Shown: positions 32,051 to 43,733 of the stretch, in pieces
Layout of the letters: each line of letters starts with the position of its first letter
Position numbering within the stretch: position 1 is the stretch's first letter
Origin: Ovis canadensis
Lineage: Eukaryota; Chordata; Mammalia; Artiodactyla; Bovidae
Assembly (NCBI RefSeq): GCF_042477335.2
Contig: NC_091245.1
Location: forward strand, 113,618,501 to 113,682,500
Direction of reading: 5' to 3'
DNA length: 64,000 nt
The notes under the pieces: generated by a model
Databases searched by the model: none
The model's input: only the letters and a program-made list of their open reading frames with translations
What the model was told of the DNA's origin: nothing
Made by a program: the position numbers and the translations under genes

Positions 32051-32791
32051 GCAACACACCCTTTTTGGTGGCCGCGGTCGCTCTCTGTCCTGCCGCCAGG
32101 CCCCGGAGGGCCCTTCGCCTCCTCCCGACGTCTTTGGGCGAGGCGCCAGGGCGCCGCCGACGGCGGTGCCCGGCCTAGCTCCCGGCGACCCCCTCTGCCC
32201 GTGCAGCGCTCCAGCCTGAGCCCTTTGTCGTCGGCGGGCGCACGGTCGCCACGGCGGAGCGAGGGCCTCCTTGGCGACCCCACGGCCTTGCCCGACCATA
32301 GCCGGATCTGGCGGCCGGCCGGCCGCCCGCCCACGCGCCGACCCCCAGTGGCTGCCTGAGTGGGCTCGTAGGCTCGCGACGGCCCCGCCGCGTGCAGGCA
32401 GGTGGGTCCCGTGTCCCCTTGTCGTCGTGGGAAGTGGCCTCGCTCAGCGCCCGGTGGAGTAGCGCTTTGGCCAGCTGGGTGCTGGAAGCTGCGTGCCCCG
32501 CGTTGCCCGCCGGGGGTGAGGGCGGGGAGGCGTTGGCGGGCCGCGGCGGGGAGCGAAGGGCCGGAGGGCCGCAAGGCCGCGGGGGCGCCGCCCTGGGGCG
32601 GTGGGGCCGGTGGATTCCCGGCGACCGCGTGGCGCTGGCGCGCTCGGGGCGCCGCGTGGCTGCTGGGAGCGCCGGCGGCGGCGGCGCAAGCCTCCGGCTG
32701 ACGGGGCGTCGGGGCAGGGATGCGGAGGCGGCGGCGAGAGTATGCTGGGGCGAGCCCGGGGCCGGCGTCTGGCGGCCGCCCGGGCTGTGGA

Positions 32792-32863
32792 GCGTTGGTG
32801 GTATAGTGGTGAGCATAGCTGCCTTCCAAGCAGTTGACCCGGGTTCGATTCCCGGCCAACGCA
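32792..32863 (+). tRNA. tRNA-Gly (TCC), U4
   Basis: Same sequence as U1; terminator TTTT at 32875-32878. Confidence 0.98.
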
Positions 32864-33141
32864 GCGGGCCGACCTTTTGCTGAGTTCCAGCGCTCTCCCG
32901 GCAGGGGCGTTCGGGGGACAGAGAGGTGGGAGCAGGGAGCCAGCCCGCTGGCCGGCGGCTTTTGGCGTGTGTGCGAGAAGCCGGCGGCGCGCGCGGTGTT
33001 TTGAGGGTGCTGAAAGCAAGACGGCACGGCAGGGCAGGCGGCTGCACTTGCAAAGGCCGGGTGTGGGCAGCAAGGTGGCACGGGCGGGTGGCATGGAGGC
33101 GCGGGGCTCACCAGGAGCAGGCGAGGGCTGAACCCCGACGC

Positions 33142-33213
33142 TCCCTGGTGGTCTAGTGGTTAGGATTCGGCGCTCTCACCGCCGCGGCCCGGGTTCGATT
33201 CCCGGTCAGGGAA
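33142..33213 (+). tRNA. tRNA-Glu (CTC), U4
   Basis: Canonical, identical to U1. Confidence 0.98.
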
Positions 33214-34066
33214 GCCTTTCTTCTTCCTCTCCGCCTGCCACCTGCCCACGTCCTCGATGGACACCCTGCCACCCTTTTCTTAGCCTACGCTTGCTCAGCG
33301 CTGCGCCAGAGGCCCCCGGGACCCTGCCCGTCCAGCCCCAGCACGATTCAGGCCACCTCCGCCGTCCCGCGGGGCAAAGGTTTTGGCCGCAGTGGCAACC
33401 TCGCGCCGCTTCCACCACGACGCGCCTGAGGCCTCCCATCCACCAGCACCCCCCCCCAACCCCACCCCCCGCCTCCCTCCCTCCTGAGGGGCTGCGGCTG
33501 CTGCCCCTGGTGGTGGCGGTGATGCTCCTGGGCTTGTGCTGGTTCTCCTGCTGTGGGTGGTGGTGAGGAGGTGGGCTTGGATAGGGCCGGCGGCGGTAGG
33601 GGTGGGGGTAGGGCTGGGGGTAGGGGCGTGGGCTGTGGCGGTCGCCAGCTGGGGGCCAGCAGCGGCAGGGGCGGTGGCCACAGCCGAAGGTGAGCGAGGG
33701 GGATCTGCCTCTGGGAGTGGGGGCCGTGGCCACGGACCGCCTGCCTTGTCGTGTCTCTCATGCCAGCCACCTCTCTGGGCGGCTTGGCCAGTGCGCGCCA
33801 GGTCCCGGGCTGGCTGTGACTCCCGTGTGCCGCTGGCGACTCCAAGAGGGTTCTGGTCTTGAGTGGGCTCTGGGAGGCGGACCACGGCGCCCGGGAGGCA
33901 TGGGTAGCAGTTCAGTCGCCCGGGGGCAGCGATGCCTGCCAGGGAGGACAACCCGACCATCGTGCTGTTTCCCTTGCCTGACCACAGCTCTCAATCCTAC
34001 TGGACTGAGGCAAGATTTACCCAGGCCTCCCTCCCCCACTCGTAACCAAAGGTGGGCACTCGGGTG

Positions 34067-34094
<28 letters not shown>
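34067..34094. repeat. CA microsatellite, U5, 14 repeats
   Basis: Uninterrupted (CA)14, the shortest allele in the array. Confidence 0.97.
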
Positions 34095-34097
<3 letters not shown>

Positions 34098-35277
34098 CGC
34101 CCTCCAAACTGTCTATCCAGGATCCACTCCATCCCTCTCCCCACCCTGTCACCGTCTTCCCCTAGGAACTCTGCGCGAGGGTGATCCTCCAGCACAGTCT
34201 CCTCTTGGCCCCGTCTCGGCTGGTCTATCCCCAAAGGGTTTCACGTCTGTTCAAGGACTGTGTCCTTCGGAGGGGAAGTGGACGGCAGACGAAAGGCACC
34301 AACGTGCGGCGAGGGCGGCACACTCGGGTGCGATGGCACAAAGGCGAGTGCCCTGTGGGAAAGGAGCCCCCGTGGCCCGACGTGTGCTTGCCGTCGCCAA
34401 AGGAGGTTTCCTCGAGGCCCCTGCCGGGGCTGTGGGCGTCAGAGTGCATGGGGGAGAGTATCGGAGGAAGGTGCTTGGGGCCATGGCTGGTGGGCGCCCC
34501 ACGTGGATCAGGGACCCGGGCAGGGCGATCGCGAGCAGAGGGCGCGGCGGCGAGCAGGGAGCTGGGAGGCAGGCCCCGGGGTGCTTGGTCGGGGCGTCTG
34601 CATGGACGGCCGGCGGGAAGGGGCGGCGTGGGGCTCTCGGGGACCTGGCCGAAAGATCGGCAGGCCACTCGAGCAGGGCCTCTACAGAAGCATGGGCGCG
34701 GCGGCGAAGCCGTGCCAGGCACATGTGAGAGGCTGGGACGGATCTGCGGTAGGTAGGGGTGGGCGTGGGGGTTGGGCTGGGGCTGCGGAGCCAGAGGGAG
34801 GCCCGCACTGGTGAACGCCAGGGCAGGGCAGGCCAGGGCAGGACGTGTGAGGGATAGCCCGAGCTCCAGGGGGATGTTGGGTGGGGAGGTGGGGCCGAGC
34901 CTGGAGTCTGGCGGGAAAGGCAGAGGGCAGGCCGTGACAGTGACGGGGCTGTGGCGTGAGGAAGATGGCGGGTGAGCACTCCATTTGGGTCGGGTGGCGG
35001 GTGAGCGGGGGCGAGCCACACTGGTGCTCGGTGCCACAGGCTGCTCAGGCTCGGCGGCGGGCTGTGGCTCTGGGCGGAGGCTAGGACGCAGGCAAGCGAA
35101 GGACAGAAACGGAGCGCCAGCGCCAGCTGGGGGCCAGACCCGGTCCGAGATGGGTGGGCCCACCGTACCGCCCCAGAGACCAAAGTCACCACCCATCGGG
35201 AGGGAGTGTCCAGTGTCGGGGGTGACACTGCTGGGGCCTCAGGGTGGGATGGGGCGGGGGTGGCTGGCAGCGCAGGT

Positions 35278-37363
35278 GGCTGTGATTTCATGAGGGCCAA
35301 GGAGAGCTCCCATGTGACCGGGCACAGTCAGCCCTCCAGGGCACACGCCCGCAGAGGGCAAACCTCGGGGAGGTCTGAGGGTCCGGACACCGCCACCGCC
35401 TCGGCAGCACCGCCTGCCAGGGCCCGTACACGGAGCAAACCCCAGCGCCCAGCCACACACGGCGGGCCCAAGAAGGGGTGGCATCGATGCAGCATGGCGC
35501 CATCACTCAGGCATCAGAAACACGTCAAGAATTGCCAGTTGTCACAAGCAATGATGCAGCTGGAGACTCTTACACTCGGCGGAGAATGTCAGACCGCGTT
35601 GGACCGAGGCATGTGGAGCATGGAAAATAATACAAAACGAAGCTATTTGCCAGGAGAAACCGACTCACGCAGAAACCCACCTTAGGGTAACGCAAGCGGA
35701 AAGGCAGCGCTGGAGGGATGACTGGGGAGCTGCAACGCACAGATACGCAGGACCCTGTCTAAAGGGAGAAGCGCCAAGGTTATCCAGTTCAACACAGGGA
35801 ATCAGCGTCAGTGCCCTGGAGTAACCTCAAGTGGAAAAGAATCTGAAACCATATATGACACTCGAGATCTGCACAAGCAAAACAGGATCACACTGCGGTC
35901 CACCGGAAACCAGCACAATATTGGGAATCCACTGTACTTCCGCAACAACCGTGACTACGACGTCGGAGTAAGCTTTCAAAAGAAAACTAACTCAGCAGGC
36001 AATGAAGTCAGCGGAAAACAGGTGAGCTATGCCAACCCCACCCTGGGTACATATCCACGAAAGGCGCAGCTCTTCATTCGGAAAGACACATGCAACCCCC
36101 ACAGTCACAGCAGCACCGTTTGCCATAGCCGAGACGTGGAGAAAACCCTAGTGCCCATCCCCAAAGGCTCAGCCACCAAGATGCAGTATCAGAGAAAGGG
36201 AGAGAATGGGATGTCACCGAGCCGTCCACAAGAGGCAGATAGTGTCACTGGCAGCAACGGCGGCTGGAGCTGCAGAATATTATCCTTGGTGAGGGAAGTC
36301 AAACAGACAAGGTCACGGATGGGTGGACTCTAAAGTGTTGTACAAATGAATCCCTGGGCCAACCAGCCACAGACTCTCAGACACAGGAAAGCCGCTTGGG
36401 GCTTCCCAAGGGCGCAGTCAGGGACCGAGGGATGATTGAGGAGCCGGGCTCAACGGATCAACCGTACCAGTACTGCGTAGGAAGGGGAGGAGGAACAAGG
36501 ACACGCGGGATACCGCAGGGAATGAGATCCCATATGCTGTCATCACCCGCAATGGAAACGAGCTGAACACATGAGCCCCCCCCCACCCACCCACAGACAG
36601 GACTGAACCCCAACGCTGTACAGCGGAAACGCACACCAGGTTGTAGATCAACTACGCTTCCAGGACAAGTGCTACTCCGTCGAAGTCAGTCAGTCGAGGA
36701 TCAGTCCAGCAATAGGAAAAAGAAGAGCTTCCATTATGATCCAGGAAAGCCAACCCTGGGCACGCGTCGGGAAAAGACGACAAATACCCCTAATGGGGAG
36801 AGATGCAGGCATCCCCCAGGGTCACCGCAGCCCTCTGTGCCGGAGCCGAGACCCGCGGGAAACGCCCAAGTGCCCGTCGGCACGTGGCCGGCACAAGAAG
36901 GTGAGGGATATCTGTACCGTGGAATATGACGCAGCCCTCAAGAAGGAGCCGCCATCGCCATGGGCCGCAAGGTCAGACGGACCCACAGAAGGGTCCGCTC
37001 AGTGAAGTGAGTCGCTTGGATCGGGAGAAAGCTCTGTGGACTCTTAACGACGAATACAGACGAATCTATGCGCAAAGGGGAAAGCGACCTGGAGACCCCG
37101 AAAACGTACATAGGGCTACCCAAGGGGAAAGGCAGGGAGGGACGAAGTTGAAGTCGGATCAAGAGATAGGAAAGACTGTGCTTACAGTAGAAGAGCAACA
37201 GAGCTTTCCTCTGTAGCAGGAGAAGTGTATCTGTATCTCGCCTTCACCTACACTGGAAGACCACCTGGCAAAGAACAGGGGACTGAATCACTTTGCCGGG
37301 CACCTGAGACTCACCCAGGAATGTGAATCCGTTCTACTTGTGTTCGAAGAAGCAGAAAAAGGA
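35278..37363 (+). mobile_element. Compound L1 3'-end block (A+B+C), U5
   Basis: Same three fragments as U3. Confidence 0.82.
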
Positions 37364-38235
37364 GCAGGCCGTGGCTTGAAGCGGGGGGTGGGGGGAGGCA
37401 GGCCAGTGGGACAGATGCAAAGGCAGGTTCCTTGGCAAGAGTGGGATTTGGAACGGCTCAGGGAGGAACGGGGCGTGGGGGGCGGGGTGTGTGGAGATGG
37501 GGGAGGCGGGGAGCTGGGGGTGGGATGGGTGCATGTGGGGGAGTAGGGGGACGGTGAGGCTGCAGGCTGAGGTGGGGGTGCTCTTGGGGCAGGGCTGATG
37601 CTGAGGTGAGGCGCGCAAGAGGGTTTCAGGGGGAAGGGGTGGTGTTTGAGGCGGTGAGGGCGTTGCTGTTGGAAACCTATTTCTGCCGAGGCCAGGCCCG
37701 AGGGCGAGGGCCGGCAGCTGGTGGATTTCTTTGGAACTCGTCCTGCAAGACGTGGTCCAGGGACCCTGCAGGCAAAAGGGAGGTATGCTTGCCAGATGTG
37801 GCAGCTCCCTTGCTCCTGGCTGTGCAAACGTAGTGTGATTGATTTCTCTCGGAGTGTGGGGAGAGTGAGGCAGGGAGCTTGGAGACGGACGTTGTGAAAG
37901 ATGAAGTGTGGTGCGGGCGGCTGCCAGCGGTGGGGTATTCCTGCCAGTGCAGTCCCCGAGCCCTCGGCTGGGTCCGGGTGAGGACGCGAGCAAACACAAG
38001 AAAGGTGCCTGGACGCACGGGCGGCTGAGCCCGCAGGGTTTGGGGCCACGAAGGCTTGGCAGCAGGGCCTTTTGTGGGTGAGGTGGGGAGGGGTCCTGGG
38101 CGTCTGTGTGGGAGAGGCAGCGGGCGGCAGGTAGCCAGCCAGCGTTTGCAGGAGCGCTGCCTCGAGCGCGTTTCAGCGGGCAGACCTAGTTGGGCTCTGG
38201 GGCCGCACCGTGGGACCAAAAGGGGACGCTGGGGC

Positions 38236-38306
38236 TGCATGGGCCGGGAATCGAACCCGGGCCTCCCGCGTGGCAGGCGAGAATTCTACCACTGAACCAC
38301 CCATGC
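38236..38306 (-). tRNA. tRNA-Gly (GCC), U5, canonical
   Basis: Identical to the U1 and U4 genes. It lies in the U4-like left half of the hybrid unit. Confidence 0.98.
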
Positions 38307-39799
38307 ACCGGTGGCCAGCGCCGCCCGTCGCTGCCCCTCAGGCGCTGGCCGCCACCCGCCCGCCGCTGCTCACTGCTCGCCCGTGGGCATCTCTCTGCCC
38401 CGTTGCAGCGGGAGACGACGGGCGGGCGACCTGTAAGACAGGATCCGGGCACGTGCAGGACCCCGGGGCGCGCCGCTCTCGGAGGGAGCCCGGGGCGACG
38501 GGACGCGGGCCCACGCGGCCCGTCCCGCGCCTTCTGCGCCGACCACGGCCGCCGCGACCCTGTCGGTGTCGCGTGAGGGCGCCGGGAGCCGACGCCGTCT
38601 GCCCGGCGCCGGGATCCCTGTCAGGTGCAGGCGCTGCGTGGTCGCTGCGGCCGCGCGCAGACGTGCCTCTCAGCGACCGCCGGGTCCCGACCCAAAGTCC
38701 CTCTGGCGGGCTGGCTTTCCGGCCGTGCCGGGGTGGGGCGTGCGAGAGCGGGCGGGGGAAGGGACGCCGGGCTCGGTCTGTGCGGGAAGCGCGAGCGCGG
38801 GAGGGCGACGCCTCCGAGCGCCTCCGCCACCGCCCCCTACCCGCCCTCCCCCCGCCATCCCATCCTTAGACCCGCGCTCAGGCCCAGGGACCCAAAGGCG
38901 TGTGAGCCTGGCTCCTGCGCTCTGGCCGACCGCGCTCCCGGGGTCCGGCTCTGACGGGGTGGTGGTGGTGAGCAGGGGCCCTTTGGCAGCGCGGCTCCTG
39001 GCTCGGGGACTGCGGGCTGAGAGGCAGGGAGCGCGCCAGGGCGGGCTTGGCTCCGGCCGGGGCAGCGGCTTCCCACGGGAACGGGCGCCGTGGCGCCGAG
39101 GTCGGGGGCGCGGGCCGGGCGCCGGGGGGTGGGCTGGACGGGCACGCAGGGCTTCCGCTCCCTCCCCAGCGGAGCACCCTTCCCGGGACGGACTCGTGCA
39201 AGGAAGGCCGGTGTGCGCTGGCCAGCAGGAAGGCTGGATGGCACGCGTCCAGGGCGGGCGGCAGGCAGGTTGCGGCCCGGCCAAGAACGCACGGCGGAGA
39301 AGGGTCGAGGGCACGCGGCAGCCCCTTGGCGGGCAAGGCGGGGGCTCGGCCGCCTCGCTGTGGCTGGGGAGCGCAGGCGGGCCGGCGGGGCGGGCGCGGA
39401 GGACGGGGTGCCGGCCTGGCGGGAGAGCTGGCGGGGGCAGCCGTGGAAGCAAGGCTGCGAGGGCGAGTAGGCCGTTCCCCGGGCAGAAGTCGGAGCGCCG
39501 GCGAAGGGAGGAGGGCTTGCCACCCGCCGCGGGGCTGCGTGCTTCGGCGCGGCCGGGGGCGGGGCGCGGCGGGGCTGTGGGAGTGGAAGTGGGAGGGTGG
39601 GCGAGTGTGGGCCAGGGGGAGGCAGGGAGGCAGGAAAAGCAGCAGCTGCAGCTGCAGCCAGCTGGCGAGGAAAGATGCGCTGAGAAGGACTGAAGGTGCC
39701 TTCTGTGGGGGTGCAGGTGGCGGCGGGAGGGCGTGTGTGGAGAAAGGCAGTGGCGCGCGGAGGACGGGTGCGTTTGTCCGGCGGGCCAAAAGGCTGGCT

Positions 39800-39882
39800 T
39801 GTCAGGAGTGGGATTCGAACCCACGCCTCCAGGGGAGACTGCGACCTGAACGCAGCGCCTTAGACCGCTCGGCCATCCTGAC
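39800..39882 (-). tRNA. tRNA-Leu (CAG), U5
   Basis: Same sequence as the U1 gene; terminator TTTT at 39788-39791. It lies inside the interval where U5 switches from U4-like to U6-like. Confidence 0.98.
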
Positions 39883-40437
39883 GGCGGGCCTGGCTGGGCG
39901 CGTGGCCGCTCGCCTGGCTGGGACCCGACGCGGCGCGAGCACCGGCGCCCTTGGCGGGCCGCGGGCGGCGCCACGCCAGGCAGGCAGGCAGGCAGGCAGG
40001 CGGGCGGGCGTCCGGAGTGGGGGTCGACGGAGCCGGCGCGCGGCGGCCGGCCGAGGCGCCTGGCTCCGCCGCCGCTCGCGCCGCGGACCCAGAGGGCCCT
40101 GGGCGGGCCGGCCCCTCCCCACCCGCGCCTGTCCTGGCCCGACGCCGGCCGGCGCGCGCCCACCGTGTCGTCGCAGCCCCGCTTGCCTTCTCGCGCCCCC
40201 TTCTCCCGGCGGAACGCCCGCGTTGGAGGCAAGAGGCGGCGCGCTGGGGAGGGTCCAGTGCCCCGGGGGTCCGGGTCCCTGTCGGGGTGGCGGGCTGCCG
40301 CTGTGACCGAGGCGGTTGGTCTGGTGCGCGGTTGGGTCGGGACCCGTGGTGGCCGGCGGCCCGTGCTGGGCAAGGGGAGGCGTGGGCAGGCAGCCCGAGA
40401 GCCCGAGGGCGGCCGGGCGGCAGGACGGTCGCCGCCG

Positions 40438-40509
40438 TCCTCGTTAGTATAGTGGTGAGTATCCCCGCCTGTCACGCGGGAGACCGGGGTTCGATTCCCC
40501 GACGGGGAG
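40438..40509 (+). tRNA. tRNA-Asp (GTC), U5
   Basis: Same sequence as U1; terminator TTTTT at 40521-40525. Confidence 0.98.
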
Positions 40510-41247
40510 GCAACACACCCTTTTTGGTGGCCGCGGTCGCTCTCTGTCCTGCCGCCAGGCCCCGGAGGGCCCTTCGCCTCCTCCCGACGTCTTTGGGCGA
40601 GGCGCCAGGGCGCCGCCGACGGCGGTGCCCGGCCTAGCTCCCGGCGACCCCCTCTGCCCGTGCAGCGCTCCAGCCTGAGCCCTTTGTCGTCGGCGGGCGC
40701 ACGGTCGCCACGGCGGAGCGAGGGCCTCCTTGGCGACCCCACGGCCTTGCCCGACCATAGCCGGATCTGGCGGCCGGCCGGCCGCCCGCCCACGCGCCGA
40801 CCCCCAGTGGCTGCCTGAGTGGGCTCGTAGGCTCGCGACGGCCCCGCCGCGTGCAGGCAGGTGGGTCCCGTGTCCCCTTGTCGTGGGAAGTGGCCTCGCC
40901 CAGCGCCCGGTGGAGTAGCGCTTTGGCCAGCTGGGTGCTGGAAGCTGCGTGCCCCGCGTTGCCCGCCGGGGGTGAGGGCGGGGAGGCGTTGGCGGGCCGC
41001 GGCGGGGAGCGAAGGGCCGGAGGGCCGCAAGGCCGCGGGGGCGCCGCCCTGGGGCGGTGCGGCCGGTGGATTCCCGGCGACCGCGTGGCGCTGGCGCGCT
41101 CGGGGCGCCGCGTGGCTGCTGGGAGCGCCGGCGGCGGCGGCGCAAGCCTCCGGCTGACGGGGCGTCGGGGCAGGGATGCGGAGGCGGCGGCGAGAGTATG
41201 CTGGGGCGAGCCCGGGGCCGGCGTCTGGCGGCCGCCCGGGCTGTGGA

Positions 41248-41319
41248 GCGTTGGTGGTATAGTGGTGAGCATAGCTGCCTTCCAAGCAGTTGACCCGGGT
41301 TCGATTCCCGGCCAACGCA
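41248..41319 (+). tRNA. tRNA-Gly (TCC), U5
   Basis: Same sequence as U1; terminator TTTT at 41331-41334. Confidence 0.98.
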
Positions 41320-41597
41320 GCGGGCCGACCTTTTGCTGAGTTCCAGCGCTCTCCCGGCAGGGGCGTTCGGGGGACAGAGAGGTGGGAGCAGGGAGCCAGC
41401 CCGCTGGCCGGCGGCTTTTGGCGTGTGTGCGAGAAGCCGGCGGCGCGCGCGGTGTTTTGAGGGTGCTGAAAGCAAGACGGCACGGCAGGGCAGGCGGCTG
41501 GACTTGCAAAGGCCGGGTGTGGGCAGCAAGGTGGCACGGGCGGGTGGCATGGAGGCGCGGGGCTCACCAGGAGCAGGCGAGGGCTGAACCCCGACGC

Positions 41598-41669
41598 TCC
41601 CTGGTGGTCTAGTGGTTAGGATTCGGCGCTCTCACCGCCGCGGCCTGGGTTCGATTCCCGGTCAGGGAA
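41598..41669 (+). tRNA. tRNA-Glu (CTC), U5, C50T variant
   Basis: As U1 except T at 41646 (tRNA position 50), which turns the C50-G64 pair of the T stem into a U-G wobble. Mild change; probably functional. Confidence 0.96.
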
Positions 41670-42519
41670 GCCTTTCTTCTTCCTCTCCGCCTGCCACCTG
41701 CCCACGTCCTCGCTGGACACCCTGCCACCCTTTTCTTAGCCTACGCTTGCTCAGCGCTGCGCCAGAGGCCCCCGGGACCCTGCCCGTCCAGCCCCAGCAC
41801 GATTCAGGCCACCTCCGCCGTCCCGCGGGGCAAAGGTTTTGGCCGCAGTGGCAACCTCGCGCCGCTTCCACCACGACGCGCCTGAGGCCTCCCATCCACC
41901 AGCCCCCCCCCAACCCCACCCCCCGCCTCCCTCCCTCCTGAGGGGCTGCGGCTGCTGCCCCTGGTGGTGGCGGTGATGCTCCTGGGCTTGTGCTGGTTCT
42001 CCTGCTGTGGGTGGTGGTGAGGAGGTGGGCTTGGATAGGGCCGGCGGCGGTAGGGGTGGGGGTAGGGCTGGGGGTAGGGGCGTGGGCTGTGGCGGTCGCC
42101 AGCTGGGGGCCAGCAGCGGCAGGGGCGGTGGCCACAGCCGAAGGTGAGCGAGGGGGATCTGCCTCTGGGAGTGGGGGCCGTGGCCACGGACCGCCTGCCT
42201 TGTCGTGTCTCTCATGCCAGCCACCTCTCTGGGCGGCTTGGCCAGTGCGTGCCAGGTCCCGGGCTGGCTGTGACTCCCGTGTGCCGCTGGCGACTCCAAG
42301 AGGGTTCTGGTCTTGAGTGGGCTCTGGGAGGCGGACCACGGCGCCCGGGAGGCATGGGTAGCAGTTCAGTCGCCCGGGGGCAGCGATGCCTGCCAGGGAG
42401 GACAACCCGACCATCGTGCTGTTTCCCTTGCCTGACCACAGCTCTCAATCCTACTGGACTGAGGCAAGATTTACCCAGGCCTCCCTCCCCCACTCGTAAC
42501 CAAAGGTGGGCACTCGGGT

Positions 42520-42520
<1 letters not shown>

Positions 42521-42550
<30 letters not shown>
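42521..42550. repeat. CA microsatellite, U6, 15 repeats
   Basis: Uninterrupted (CA)15. Confidence 0.97.
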
Positions 42551-42553
<3 letters not shown>

Positions 42554-43733
42554 CGCCCTCCAAACTGTCTATCCAGGATCCACTCCATCCCTCTCCCCAC
42601 CCTGTCACCGTCTTCCCCTAGGAACTCTGCGCGAGGGTGATCCTCCAGCACAGTCTCCTCTTGGCCCCGTCTCGGCTGGTCTATCCCCAAAGGGTTTCAC
42701 GTCTGTTCAAGGACTGTGTCCTTCGGAGGGGAAGTGGACGGCAGACGAAAGGCACCAACGTGCGGCGAGGGCGGCACACTCGGGTGCGATGGCACAAAGG
42801 CGAGTGCCCTGTGGGAAAGGAGCCCCCGTGGCCCGACGTGTGCTTGCCGTCGCCAAAGGAGGTTTCCTCGAGGCCCCTGCCGGGGCTGTGGGCGTCAGAG
42901 TGCATGGGGGAGAGTATCGGAGGAAGGTGCTTGGGGCCATGGCTGGTGGGCGCCCCACGTGGATCAGGGACCCGGGCAGGGCGATCGCGAGCAGAGGGCG
43001 CGGCGGCGAGCAGGGAGCTGGGAGGCAGGCCCCGGGGTGCTTGGTCGGGGCGTCTGCATGGACGGCCGGCGGGAAGGGGCGGCGTGGGGCTCTCGGGGAC
43101 CTGGCCGAAAGATCGGCAGGCCACTCGAGCAGGGCCTCTACAGAAGCATGGGCGCGGCGGCGAAGCCGTGCCAGGCACATGTGAGAGGCTGGGACGGATC
43201 TGCGGTAGGTAGGGGTGGGCGTGGGGGTTGGGCTGGGGCTGCGGAGCCAGAGGGAGGCCCGCACTGGTGAACGCCAGGGCAGGGCAGGCCAGGGCAGGAC
43301 GTGTGAGGGATAGCCCGAGCTCCAGGGGGATGTTGGGTGGGGAGGTGGGGCCGAGCCTGGAGTCTGGCGGGAAAGGCAGAGGGCAGGCCGTGACAGTGAC
43401 GGGGCTGTGGCGTGAGGAAGATGGCGGGTGAGCACTCCATTTGGGTCGGGTGGCGGGTGAGCGGGGGCGAGCCACACTGGTGCTCGGTGCCACAGGCTGC
43501 TCAGGCTCGGCGGCGGGCTGTGGCTCTGGGCGGAGGCTAGGACGCAGGCAAGCGAAGGACAGAAACGGAGCGCCAGCGCCAGCTGGGGGCCAGACCCGGT
43601 CCGAGATGGGTGGGCCCACCGTACCGCCCCAGAGACCAAAGTCACCACCCATCGGGAGGGAGTGTCCAGTGTCGGGGGTGACACTGCTGGGGCCTCAGGG
43701 TGGGATGGGGCGGGGGTGGCTGGCAGCGCAGGT

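Larger units (their letters stand above)
25365..33827 (+). repeat. Array unit U4 (8463 bp)
   Basis: Complete unit with 16 CA and 6 CAGG repeats. Gly-GCC and Glu-CTC are both canonical. It shares T at 29267 only with U5. Private changes lie near 26092, 27553 and 33044. Confidence 0.95.
33828..42281 (+). repeat. Array unit U5 (8454 bp), a hybrid unit
   Basis: Complete unit with 14 CA (fewest in the array) and 6 CAGG repeats. Its left half matches U4: T at 37726 and a canonical Gly-GCC. Its right half matches U6 and U7: the missing GTC triplet near 40883 and T50 in Glu-CTC. Confidence 0.95.
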
